A stretch of DNA of 64,000 nucleotides from Arcticibacter sp045629565 (lineage in GTDB: Bacteria; Bacteroidota; Bacteroidia; Sphingobacteriales; Sphingobacteriaceae): positions 1-64,000 of the forward strand of contig NZ_JAZQRL010000069.1 of NCBI RefSeq assembly GCF_045629565.1, read 5' to 3'. A program made the translations under genes and the position numbers. Positions 1 to 7,555 of this stretch are shown here, piece by piece. The notes under the pieces were generated by a model, which had not been told where the DNA came from, ran no database searches, and saw only the letters and a list, made by a program, of their open reading frames with translations. How positions within the stretch are numbered: position 1 is the first letter of the stretch; each line of letters opens with the position of its first letter.

Positions 1-55
1 CGGGAAACCAGCAATGGCTAACCACTCCTTGAAGGTTCGATTCCTTCCCTTACAG
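1..55 (+). tRNA. 3' part of a tRNA-like RNA, copy 1 (cut by window edge)
   Basis: The last 55 nt of a tRNA-like gene whose 5' part lies outside the window. A perfect T arm is visible (GAAGG, loop TTCGATT, CCTTC, 31-47), then the 3' acceptor strand CCTTACA and a G at the discriminator position. The preceding bases form a small hairpin, CCA-GCAA-TGG, with a GNRA tetraloop. Copy 2 at 257-366 has the same layout, exactly 311 bp downstream. The acceptor strand differs from copy 2 by one base, and its 5' partner cannot be seen. Confidence 0.5.
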
Positions 56-93
56 CTCCTTTCAATAATTTAGGTTTATAATTGGTTAGTTTG

Positions 94-123
94 AGCTCTC
101 GCCCATCGAGAGCTTATTTTTTG
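94..123 (+). terminator. Intrinsic terminator after tRNA-like copy 1
   Basis: An 8-bp perfect stem (AGCTCTCG / CGAGAGCT) with loop CCCAT is followed by TATTTTTT. The same hairpin occurs 311 bp downstream after copy 2, so it belongs to the duplicated unit. Confidence 0.75.
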
Positions 124-194
124 CTTATATATTTCGCAGGAATACAAGTCCTTAATTAGCGTATTGACAATGGATATTATTTTTTTTTAAAATA

Positions 195-227
195 TTTGCA
201 ATATATATTCCAGAGTTATTATCTTTG
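195..227 (+). promoter_or_regulatory. Bacteroidota-type promoter of tRNA-like copy 2
   Basis: TTTG at 195-198 and TATCTTTG at 220-227 are separated by 21 nt, a full match to the Bacteroidota pattern TTTG/N19-21/TAnnTTTG. Transcription would start about 20-25 nt before the 5' end of the tRNA-like RNA at 257. With the terminator at 405-436 this makes an independent transcription unit of about 200 nt. Confidence 0.6.
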
Positions 228-256
228 TTTCAACAACTTCTTAAAAGAAGCTATAC

Positions 257-366
257 TGTAGGGTGGTGAAACTGGCAGACACACCTCCTTGTCTCGGTGG
301 CGGAGATCATGGGAAATCCGGAAACGGCCTAACCACTCCTTGAAGGTTCGATTCCTTCCCCTACAG
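257..366 (+). tRNA. tRNA-like RNA with oversized variable arm, copy 2 (apparent anticodon GUC)
   Basis: A 110-nt cloverleaf can be drawn. The acceptor is TGTAGGG/CCCTACA (7 bp, perfect) with discriminator G and no encoded CCA. U8 is present, the D stem is GTG/CAC (3 bp) and the D loop has GG. The anticodon arm is CCTCC-TTGTCTC-GGTGG with one T-T mismatch, giving an apparent GUC anticodon. The T arm GAAGG-TTCGATT-CCTTC is perfect. The variable region is about 41 nt, far beyond normal class II size, and folds as GGAG..TGG..CCG-GAAA-CGG..CCA..CTCC. The 3-bp D stem and long arm are Leu/Ser-like. However, GUC, C38, G73, G10 and G2-C71 match the Asp identity set as I recall it for E. coli. T37 and the mismatch are abnormal. 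It may be a non-translational tRNA mimic or a pseudo-tRNA rather than a working tRNA. Confidence 0.55.
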
Positions 367-404
367 CCCTTTCATATAATTTAGGTTTATAATTGGTTAG
401 TTTG

Positions 405-436
405 AGCTCTCGCCCATCGAGAGCTTTATTTTTTTT
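405..436 (+). terminator. Intrinsic terminator after tRNA-like copy 2
   Basis: Stem AGCTCTCG/CGAGAGCT with loop CCCAT, then TTATTTTTTTT. It is the same hairpin as after copy 1 and lies about 40 nt beyond the 3' end of the tRNA-like RNA. Confidence 0.8.
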
Positions 437-534
437 CGGCCTTTTTATTTTATCTCCGTATGCTATCAGAGTGATTACTGAAATTGTATTGCGTTTATAT
501 GCTACCCATATGATCGCCTGATAATCGCCACATG

Positions 535-568
535 AGTCCGACCTGGTGAGTGTAAAGTCGGACTTTTT
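535..568 (+). terminator. Hairpin with T-run, possible stand-alone terminator
   Basis: Perfect 8-bp arms AGTCCGAC / GTCGGACT surround 14 nt and are followed by TTTT. No gene ends just before it. The core GAGTCCGAC recurs in the 20-bp inverted repeat at 44186-44239, so it may be a small dispersed hairpin element rather than a terminator. Confidence 0.4.
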
Positions 569-881
569 ACGGCAGTTTGTCTGAACGTATACACGTCCAT
601 ATAAAGCAATTTCAAACTGAGTACTTATCCGTGCTCTAGGCAAAATTCACGTCAATCAAAAAGTTGTGGACAGAAAAAACGTCAAACCGTTCCGGCCATA
701 CTATGGTGTATTTCCAAAAAGCAGCTTTGACAAAAGTTGTCAACAAGCCAGTGAAGAAGCATAGTGGGAGGCAGGTCATGCTGATAAGCAGGAGCGTGTC
801 GTTTTTCAAGAATTGGCGAACAGATACAAACGGGGGATTTCGAGAGATCAGACTGAATGGGTAGACTTCAACGCTGATTGC
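569..881. other. Intergenic stretch with no supported gene
   Basis: No complete gene is supported here. A plus-strand reading frame at about 732-890, broken by TAG at 762-764, looks protein-like in its second half (VVFQELANRYKRG, then DQTEWVDFNAD). It runs a few bases into the end of the minus-strand gene at 882. It could be a decayed gene remnant, but the evidence is only the look of the translation. Confidence 0.3.
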
Positions 882-1562
882 TTAGTTTAAATTATACTTG
901 TTTGATTTAACGCTCGTTACCTTGGCTGCAAATACAATTGCGATGATTAGCAGGCCGGTTATAATGCAGACGATAAGCTGTAGATTGGAAATAAGGTCAG
1001 ACTTTGCTACATCATTTTTCAGGCTTTTTACCAGGCTGGCACCCACGTGCGATTGAATTCGCGTCAATTTCGAAAGATGATCCATCATTTTATGATGACT
1101 TTCCAAAGCGCGCGTATAGAAAGCAGATTTTGCAGCTTCTTTTGAGCCTTGTAACGAAAGATTGACAATTTCTTTTTCCATTAAAAGATACTCTTTCAGG
1201 TTTCGCCTGAGTCCGTTAAAATGAAGAAGCTCTTCGTCTACCAAATAGGTTTTTTCATATTTACTTATCAGAGAGTCTATCCTTTCATTCTGCCTTGTAA
1301 GCTGTTTGCTGATCAGGAGGGGGGAGGGATCGGATGACTCGAGGTATGATTCGAGTTGATCCCTTTTCTGATACGAAGCTTCTGCTAAGAAAAAGAGGTC
1401 AGTAGCCGGAATTAGCCTGTCTTCATAGATGGAAAGCACCGCCTTATTAATATTGTTGATGTTGCGGGTTTCAAGTAAGGTAAATATGGTGATGCAAAAA
1501 ATTATGGATCCTAAAACACAAGCGATCTTAAATTTCTGCGGAATAGCGTATATCCATTTCAT
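882..1562 (-). CDS. Membrane sensor with MCP-type four-helix-bundle domain, no output domain
   Basis: A 226-aa protein with a membrane segment near residues 13-31, an extracytoplasmic, largely helical and charged stretch of about 155 residues, and a second membrane segment near 192-213, then a short basic tail (KVTSVKSNKYNLN). The layout matches the 4HB_MCP_1 ligand-binding module of chemotaxis receptors and some kinases, but no HAMP, methyl-accepting or kinase domain follows. Either the protein acts by partnering with another component or it is the sensory half of a lost larger protein. The stop falls inside a small region with a possible decayed gene on the other strand. The family call is moderate; no ligand can be inferred. 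Confidence 0.6.
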   Translation of the reverse strand: MKWIYAIPQKFKIACVLGSIIFCITIFTLLETRNINNINKAVLSIYEDRLIPATDLFFLAEASYQKRDQLESYLESSDPSPLLISKQLTRQNERIDSLISKYEKTYLVDEELLHFNGLRRNLKEYLLMEKEIVNLSLQGSKEAAKSAFYTRALESHHKMMDHLSKLTRIQSHVGASLVKSLKNDVAKSDLISNLQLIVCIITGLLIIAIVFAAKVTSVKSNKYNLN

Positions 1563-1625
1563 GAGGTGGAACTAAGTTGGGACGGTTCAATGGTAATATA
1601 CATAAAAATAGCCTCTTACGTTTTT

Positions 1626-1655
1626 AAAAAGTAAAGACCGGCATTTTGCCGGTCT
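1626..1655 (-). terminator. Intrinsic terminator of the universal stress protein gene
   Basis: A 9-bp perfect stem, AGACCGGCA/TGCCGGTCT, spans 1635-1655 with a 3-nt loop. Read on minus it is followed by TTTACTTTTT. It lies about 60 bp past the stop of the gene ending at 1714. Confidence 0.7.
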
Positions 1656-1713
1656 GTTACTACTTAATACTCCAACCCCTTGGTTCTTTACTGCAGAGGG
1701 GACTGCAGTGTAT

Positions 1714-2547
1714 TTAATTCCTCCCAAACGGGATAGATAACAATGGTACTTTAGACCTTGATGCCATGATCCGCGTTTTGCTTCTGTGGACAATAGAATC
1801 CCACAAGCCATATTTCTGTGGAACCATTACGAGCAGGTCTGCGTTGTATTCTTCAATGCCTTTTTCAATACCCTCGATGATGCTTCCACCGTCTATCTCG
1901 CGGTAAGAATGGCTTACGCCCTGGAACTGCTCTTCAAGCGCCGCGTTGCCGCTTAATTCAGTGCGAAGCGTTGCGTTTGCTTTCTTTATTAATTTATCAA
2001 CATGTAGCACCTGAACTTCAGCCTTCATGTCAGAAGCAATCTCACGAAGTCTTGACAGTGTTGTATTGGCTGTTGGGCACTTCTCGTCACAAGCAAACAG
2101 AATTTTGCTCATTCCTTTAAACTTGGCTTCCTGCGGAATAACGAGTACAGGGTATGTAGCATGCGCGATTATGGAGGTGGTTGTATTTCCAAACAGCTTT
2201 TGATCAATGCTGTCTCCCCTCATTCCCATCACAACAACCTCGGCCTTATACTCAGCAACCAGTTTGTCAAGCTCTTCCTGTAAGTCGGCCAGCTTACTGA
2301 TAGTAATGACTTCGATGTCATAATTCACCGATGTTTTCAGTGCGATATACTCAAGTGAAGCCTTATTAGATGCAATCATTTTCTCAATTCCGGACGCGGG
2401 AAGGAGCGTGTTTGCTGCATGTGGCGGAATAACAAATGAGTTGTATAAAACTAACTTCGCATTTGCAAGTCTGGCCAGTGCAGCTGCATATTCCAATGCG
2501 TTGTTTGCGTCTTTAGAGAGATCTGTTGCTACGATGATAGTTTTCAT
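1714..2547 (-). CDS. Universal stress protein, tandem UspA domains
   Basis: A 277-aa cytoplasmic protein with two UspA folds. The first (about residues 1-145) starts MKTIIVATDLS and carries a nucleotide-binding-like signature GMRG-x8-GNT near residues 120-135. The second (about 148-277) starts ILFACDE and lacks that signature. Usp proteins bind ATP or AMP and are induced by stress or growth arrest; the exact role is unknown. An in-frame TTG 24 nt upstream (2571) is possible, but the ATG at 2547 starts exactly at the domain. A promoter element at 2569-2576 would also place the TTG before the transcription start. Confidence 0.85.
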   Translation of the reverse strand: MKTIIVATDLSKDANNALEYAAALARLANAKLVLYNSFVIPPHAANTLLPASGIEKMIASNKASLEYIALKTSVNYDIEVITISKLADLQEELDKLVAEYKAEVVVMGMRGDSIDQKLFGNTTTSIIAHATYPVLVIPQEAKFKGMSKILFACDEKCPTANTTLSRLREIASDMKAEVQVLHVDKLIKKANATLRTELSGNAALEEQFQGVSHSYREIDGGSIIEGIEKGIEEYNADLLVMVPQKYGLWDSIVHRSKTRIMASRSKVPLLSIPFGRN

Positions 2548-2568
2548 AATCCTGGGGTTTTGTATATT

Positions 2569-2576
2569 CAAAGATA
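2569..2576 (-). promoter_or_regulatory. Promoter -7 element of the Usp gene
   Basis: On minus this reads TATCTTTG, a full TAnnTTTG match, 21 nt before the ATG. No clear TTTG -33 box at the expected spacing; TTTA is 16 nt upstream. Confidence 0.35.
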
Positions 2577-2651
2577 AGCCGGTTAGGTGGGATAAAATAT
2601 GATTGCGGTTACTTAAAACCGTAATCTAGATTGCCATTGCCTGCCGTGCTC

Positions 2652-3143
2652 TTAGTTTCTCATATTGATGTATTGTAAAGGCTGGCCAAAGTCTTCAGCT
2701 CTGCAGAGTGATATCACGGCCTGCAGATCGTCAATCTTCTTTCCCTGCACCCTCACCTGCTCATCCATAATGGAAGCTTGCACCTTAACGCCGCTATCCT
2801 TGATTTTTTTTACAATTTTCTTTGCGGTCTCTTTGTCGATTCCTTCTTTGATTTTGATCTCTTTCCTGATCATGTTGCCCGAAGCATAGTGTTCCTTCCC
2901 GGTTTCCAGTGAATTGGGATCAAGACCTTGTTTCAGCATTCTGGAAATAATTGAATCGATAATAGCTTTCAACCGCATGTCGTTTTCTGTAACAACAGTA
3001 ATTTCGTTAGTTTTCTTATCCAGCTCGACGGTACTCTTTGAGTCATTAAAGTCATATCTGTTCAGAATCTCCTTTTTAGCGTTGTTGATGGCGTTGTCCA
3101 GCGTCTGAGCGTCAATTTTACTTACAATATCAAATGAAGGCAT
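2652..3143 (-). CDS. YajQ family nucleotide-binding protein
   Basis: A 163-aa protein matching YajQ (UPF0234) end to end. It has the N-terminal MPSFDIVSK, the RYDF motif, a KxTxxEL-like strand with an acidic/lysine segment, EIKIKEGIDKETAKKIVKKIKD, and the C-terminal VRVQGKKIDDLQAVI. The family has two alpha-beta domains, and members from Xanthomonas and Pseudomonas bind cyclic di-GMP. In Bacteroidota the ligand is uncertain. It appears monocistronic, about 500 bp from the stress protein start, with no obvious promoter match. The family call is strong, the function weak. Confidence 0.9.
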   Translation of the reverse strand: MPSFDIVSKIDAQTLDNAINNAKKEILNRYDFNDSKSTVELDKKTNEITVVTENDMRLKAIIDSIISRMLKQGLDPNSLETGKEHYASGNMIRKEIKIKEGIDKETAKKIVKKIKDSGVKVQASIMDEQVRVQGKKIDDLQAVISLCRAEDFGQPLQYINMRN

Positions 3144-3363
3144 AATATTAGTTTTATCTTGAGGTAAACTTACAGATTTATATGCATAAACGAGATTCTG
3201 TAAACATGTTCCGGCGAACAGGGTTTATGAAGTAAAGGCTGCTGAAAGAATGTTTCGGGTTCTTTAAGGAAGTTGACTGAACATCGATTTCTTAATGTAA
3301 ATTTAACATTAAAATCTACAGCTTTGCAGGGTAACGGCCGTTGCTGTTATATAAACTATCTAA

Positions 3364-5427
3364 ATGGCTAAGGGAAATATTCAGCTTACGAACCGTGAAA
3401 TAAGTTGGCTATACTTCAACGAGCGTGTATTGCAGGAAGCCGCCGATGTTTCGGTGCCCTTGATTGAGAGGATCAGGTTCCTGGCGATATTTTCATCAAA
3501 CCTTGACGAATTTTACCGAGTGCGTGTGCCTACCTTAACCAGGTTAGCCAATGTCAATGCCAAGGCGAAAGAGCTTCTTGGGTATAACCCAAAGAAGATT
3601 TTGAAAGAGATTAAGGAGATTGTCGTTAACCAGGAATATCGGTTTGACGATCTTTACGAAAACGTCATCATCAAGGAGCTGGAGGCTGAAAGAATCTTTA
3701 TCATCAACGAAAAGCAGCTGAACGTAAAGAGAGGCGAATTTCTCCGCAATTACTTCCGGGAAAAGCTTCTGTCGACACTGGTGCCTGTGATGCTTGATGA
3801 TAACAAGCCATTTCCTGAGCTAACGGATCGTGGAATTTACTTTTTCGTAAGGCTTAGCAAAAAAGATAAAAGGCAAAAGGTGCAGTACAGCCTTATCGAA
3901 ATTCCTCTGAAAAGTCTGGAGCGTTTCATTGTATTGCCCGAGACCAACAACCTCAAGTTTGTCATCCTCCTTGATGATATCATCCGGTATTGTCTTGACG
4001 ATATCTATTTTATCTTCGACTATCCGGAAGTAGAGGCTTATTCCATCCAGCTGACGCGCGATGCGGAGCTCACTCTGGATACTAATGTTAGTGAGAAGTT
4101 TATCGATACGCTGGCCAAGAGTCTGCAGAAGCGAAAAAAGGGGAAACCTATGCGCTTGCTGTATGATAATAATATCCCATTGTCGATGCTTAGTTATCTG
4201 GTGGCTAAACTGGACCTTACACCCGATGGTCTGATTCCCGGTAGCCGGTATCATAACTTCAAAGACTTTATTAATTTTCCTAATGTAGGCAGACCTGAGC
4301 TTGAATATCCTAAAGAGGTTCCGCTGAGGGTTAAGGATCTGGATCTGGGCAAAAGTATTTTTAGCCAGATGGCGAAGCGCGATTACCTCATTAATCTGCC
4401 ATATCAATCATTCGACTACATCATTCATTTTATGCGCGAGGCGGCTATAGATCCAAAGGTGACGGAAATCAGCATCACGCTTTACCGCCTTGCCGCTAAC
4501 TCCCGGGTGATAAACGCACTGATTAACGCAGCTAAGAACGGAAAAAAGGTAAACTGCCTGGTTGAACTAAAAGCCCGGTTCGACGAACAGAACAACATTT
4601 ACTGGATGAATAAACTGGAGGAGGAGGGTGTTAACGTGAGCCATGGACTGCACGACTATAAAGTTCATTCGAAAATCTGTCTGGTAACCCGGATGGAGAA
4701 AGGCAAACCGGTATATTATGCCAGCCTGGCTACAGGTAACTTCAATGAAAAGACGTCTAAGATCTATTGTGATCATAGTTTATTTACCACTCATCAGGGT
4801 ATAGCTAATGAACTAAGGCGCTTATTCAGGGGCCTTGATAAGAAGATGTTTCTGGACGATTACAAGTATCTGATCGTGTCGCCGTTGGAAACCCGTAAAA
4901 AGGTTTATGGCTTTATAGCCAATGAAATTAAACATGCACAGGACGGCAAGCCGGCATACATGGTGTTGAAGATGAACAGTTTGGCTGATGAAGAGATGAT
5001 CGGGAAGCTCTACGAAGCGAGTAATGCAGGGGTGAAAATCCAGCTTATTATTCGGGGGATGTGTTGCCTCATTCCGGGGGTTCCGGGGATGAGTAAGAAT
5101 ATTGAAGTGATCAGCATCATCGACAAATATCTGGAGCATGCCCGCCTCTGGATCTTCGGGAACGGCGGAGATGAGCTGATGTTCTTGTCGTCGGCAGACT
5201 TTATGACGAGGAATCTGGACCAGCGTGTAGAGGTCGGATTTCCGATCCTTGATGCTGAAATTAAAAAAGAACTCCGGGATATGATCGACATACAGTTGAT
5301 GGACAATACCAAGGCCCGCGAAATCAATGCCGCCAATACGAACCGCTACCGCCGTACGGAAGATATGGTTAAACACCGGGCACAAAAAGATATATACACC
5401 TATTTAAAAAATAAAGCACAGAAGTGA
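3364..5427 (+). CDS. ppk1: Polyphosphate kinase 1
   Basis: A 687-aa enzyme that reversibly makes inorganic polyphosphate from ATP. The N-terminal domain starts NREISWLYFNERVLQEA and contains FSSNLDEFYRVR. The two PLD-like catalytic halves carry the histidines expected from E. coli PPK: His435 in YKVHSKICLV, the phosphorylated residue, and His592 in YLEHARLW. Full family length with no disruption. Its stop overlaps the start of the exopolyphosphatase gene by 4 nt (GTGA), so synthesis and degradation enzymes are translationally coupled. Confidence 0.97.
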   Translation: MAKGNIQLTNREISWLYFNERVLQEAADVSVPLIERIRFLAIFSSNLDEFYRVRVPTLTRLANVNAKAKELLGYNPKKILKEIKEIVVNQEYRFDDLYENVIIKELEAERIFIINEKQLNVKRGEFLRNYFREKLLSTLVPVMLDDNKPFPELTDRGIYFFVRLSKKDKRQKVQYSLIEIPLKSLERFIVLPETNNLKFVILLDDIIRYCLDDIYFIFDYPEVEAYSIQLTRDAELTLDTNVSEKFIDTLAKSLQKRKKGKPMRLLYDNNIPLSMLSYLVAKLDLTPDGLIPGSRYHNFKDFINFPNVGRPELEYPKEVPLRVKDLDLGKSIFSQMAKRDYLINLPYQSFDYIIHFMREAAIDPKVTEISITLYRLAANSRVINALINAAKNGKKVNCLVELKARFDEQNNIYWMNKLEEEGVNVSHGLHDYKVHSKICLVTRMEKGKPVYYASLATGNFNEKTSKIYCDHSLFTTHQGIANELRRLFRGLDKKMFLDDYKYLIVSPLETRKKVYGFIANEIKHAQDGKPAYMVLKMNSLADEEMIGKLYEASNAGVKIQLIIRGMCCLIPGVPGMSKNIEVISIIDKYLEHARLWIFGNGGDELMFLSSADFMTRNLDQRVEVGFPILDAEIKKELRDMIDIQLMDNTKAREINAANTNRYRRTEDMVKHRAQKDIYTYLKNKAQK

Positions 5428-6305
5428 GATACGCAGCAATAGACGTCGGATCAAATGCCGTCCGCTTGTTAATAGCAGATATTAATCAGGAAGGCAAGGA
5501 AATTACATACAAGAAAAATACATTCATCCGCGTGCCTCTACGTTTGGGGGATGACGCGTTTATTGACAAAAGAATCGGTGAACGGAAAGCCGATGAGCTG
5601 GTGAAAACGATGACAGCGTTCAAGCTGCTCATGGATGTTTACAAGGTATCGGATTATATGGCCTGCGCAACCTCGGCTATGCGGGAAGCGGAGAACGGTG
5701 GGGAGATAACCAGGCGAATCATGAAAGAAGGTAATCTTGACCTGCAGATTGTTGAAGGCCAGACCGAAGCAAATATCATCTACTCAACACATATCGCAGA
5801 AAGCCTGGAGCTGGATAAGAATTATCTCTATATCGACGTTGGTGGGGGCAGCACGGAACTGTCAATTTTTACCAAGGGAAAGGTCGAGGTGTCGAGGTCC
5901 TTTTCCATCGGAACGGTTCGTATGCTTGACAATGCGGATACGCAAGAGGAATGGGATGAAATGAATAAATGGATCAAGGCAAACACACGTATCTACAAAA
6001 ACCTGATTGGAATCGGAACCGGCGGGAACATCAATAAGCTGTTCCGGCTGTCTAATCAAAAAGATGGCAGCCCACTGAGTTTTTCGGTGCTTAACGATAT
6101 GTACCTGAACCTGCGGTCTTACTCGCTGAAGGAAAGGATCACGCTGATGAAGCTTAATCCTGATCGTGCCGACGTTATTGTACCTGCATCTGAAATCTAT
6201 CTCAGCGTGATGAAGTGGGCGTCAGTAAAGCAGATATATGTGCCCAGGGTTGGAATGGCTGACGGAATAATTCAGGTACTTATAGATAAGAATTTAAAAT
6301 CATAA
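5424..6305 (+). CDS. ppx: Ppx/GppA family exopolyphosphatase
   Basis: A 293-aa ASKHA-fold phosphatase with a phosphate 1 loop (AAIDVGSNAVRLL), catalytic Glu region (EGQTEANIIY) and phosphate 2 loop (YIDVGGGSTELSIF). It is the short two-domain form lacking the C-terminal HD-like extension of E. coli Ppx. It removes terminal phosphates from polyphosphate and/or converts pppGpp to ppGpp. The start is GTG at 5424, overlapping the ppk1 stop by 4 nt. The pairing with ppk1 makes polyphosphate the likely substrate. Confidence 0.92.
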   Translation: MRYAAIDVGSNAVRLLIADINQEGKEITYKKNTFIRVPLRLGDDAFIDKRIGERKADELVKTMTAFKLLMDVYKVSDYMACATSAMREAENGGEITRRIMKEGNLDLQIVEGQTEANIIYSTHIAESLELDKNYLYIDVGGGSTELSIFTKGKVEVSRSFSIGTVRMLDNADTQEEWDEMNKWIKANTRIYKNLIGIGTGGNINKLFRLSNQKDGSPLSFSVLNDMYLNLRSYSLKERITLMKLNPDRADVIVPASEIYLSVMKWASVKQIYVPRVGMADGIIQVLIDKNLKS

Positions 6306-6335
6306 GTTTGCATGTCTTAACGCGGTATCAGGCTT

Positions 6336-7172
6336 ATGAGCGTATTGCTGTTTACATCTATCCTCTTCATCGGTGCTATAGCGGCCGGTCTTGTCGGTGC
6401 GTTAACTGGCCTTGGTGGGGGAGTGGTACTTATTCCGCTGTTAACGCTGGTCTTTAACGTGGATATCAGATACGCGATTGGCTGCGCGCTCATTTCGTCT
6501 ATAGCCACTTCATCTGGCTCGGCAGTGGCTTACATCAAAGAGGGGATCACCAACATCCGTATCGGTATGTTTCTGGAGATTGCGACTACAACGGGAGCGA
6601 TAATCGGCGCGCTGATTGCTGTGTATATGCCGACCAATATAGTGGCGGTGATCTTTGGTGTGGTGCTGCTTTTTTCTGCGTTCATGGCTTTGCGAAAAAA
6701 AAACGAGGCGGCTGATACTTCTGAAAAAAGTAAAATTGCGCGTGTTCTTAAGCTGAACGGTTCTTATACCGGTCCCTCGGGACCTGTTGAGTATAAAGTT
6801 CATCGCGTCATTGGTGGTTATTCGCTGATGACTGTGGCCGGCGTGATTTCGGGACTTCTGGGTATAGGGTCGGGGGCTCTCAAGGTTTTGGCAATGGACA
6901 CCATTATGCGGATTCCGTTCAAGGTAAGCACAACAACAAGTAATTTCATGATAGGCGTTACAGCAGCCGCCAGTGCGGTGGTTTACCTGCAGAGGGGCTA
7001 TATAGACCCTGATTTGGCTATGCCGGTTGTGATCGGTGTGCTGATCGGAGCATTTGCAGGTTCGAAGATCCTTTTAACTGCAGATGTTAAAAAATTACGC
7101 TTGCTATTCAGCATAGTGATCGGCTTTCTCGCTCTGGAAATGATTTATAATGGACTAAGGGGGACTCTATGA
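6336..7172 (+). CDS. TauE/SafE (UPF0721) family membrane transporter
   Basis: A 278-aa inner-membrane protein with about eight hydrophobic helices in two homologous halves, each with a glycine-rich motif: GALTGLGGGVVLIPLL near residues 22-37 and GVISGLLGIGSGALKVLAM in the second half. A loop with charged residues separates the halves at about 115-150. Family members export sulfite, sulfoacetate or other organosulfonates; the substrate here is unknown. It overlaps the next gene by 4 nt (ATGA), and the DUF1634 partner is commonly found beside this family. Confidence 0.85.
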   Translation: MSVLLFTSILFIGAIAAGLVGALTGLGGGVVLIPLLTLVFNVDIRYAIGCALISSIATSSGSAVAYIKEGITNIRIGMFLEIATTTGAIIGALIAVYMPTNIVAVIFGVVLLFSAFMALRKKNEAADTSEKSKIARVLKLNGSYTGPSGPVEYKVHRVIGGYSLMTVAGVISGLLGIGSGALKVLAMDTIMRIPFKVSTTTSNFMIGVTAAASAVVYLQRGYIDPDLAMPVVIGVLIGAFAGSKILLTADVKKLRLLFSIVIGFLALEMIYNGLRGTL

Positions 7173-7555
7173 GCAGATTGATAAAAACAGACAGAGATGT
7201 GGCCACAATAGTTGGCAAGCTTCTGAGGTTTGGGGTGCTTTCAGCTTGTCTGGTGGCTGTTATCGGGGGGCTTATGTTTCTGCTTCTTCACCGCTCAGAA
7301 CCTTCTGATTTTACCCAGTTCAGAGGTGCGCCACAATACCTGAGAAGCCTTGAGGGTATCTATGGAGGTCTTCTTGCCTTTGATGCGAGAGCGGTTATCC
7401 AGGCTGGGGTAATTATCCTCATAGCGACACCGATACTGCGGGTAGTGCTTTCGATATTTGCCTTCGCACTCGAAGGGGATTATTTGTATGTGGTCATAAC
7501 AGTTATTGTCTTACTTATTATTTGTGTTGGTATGTTTGGAGGTCTGGCGGGATGA
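7169..7555 (+). CDS. DUF1634 membrane protein
   Basis: A 128-aa protein with three hydrophobic helices (about residues 20-42, 75-98, 104-126). The hallmark of the family is the segment FRGAPQYLRSLEGIYGG followed by a helix. No activity is known. Four-nucleotide overlaps on both sides couple it to the TauE/SafE transporter upstream and murI downstream. The association with TauE suggests a small accessory subunit, which is inference. Confidence 0.8.
   Translation: MSRLIKTDRDVATIVGKLLRFGVLSACLVAVIGGLMFLLLHRSEPSDFTQFRGAPQYLRSLEGIYGGLLAFDARAVIQAGVIILIATPILRVVLSIFAFALEGDYLYVVITVIVLLIICVGMFGGLAG

Noticed and set aside
329..643. 104-aa minus-strand frame
   Set aside because: It reads the tRNA-like T arm and terminator backwards and ends with the typical GIEPSRSG-like antisense-tRNA translation; no coding sign.
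664..864. 66-aa plus-strand frame
   Set aside because: No recognisable motif, and it overlaps another, more protein-like broken frame.
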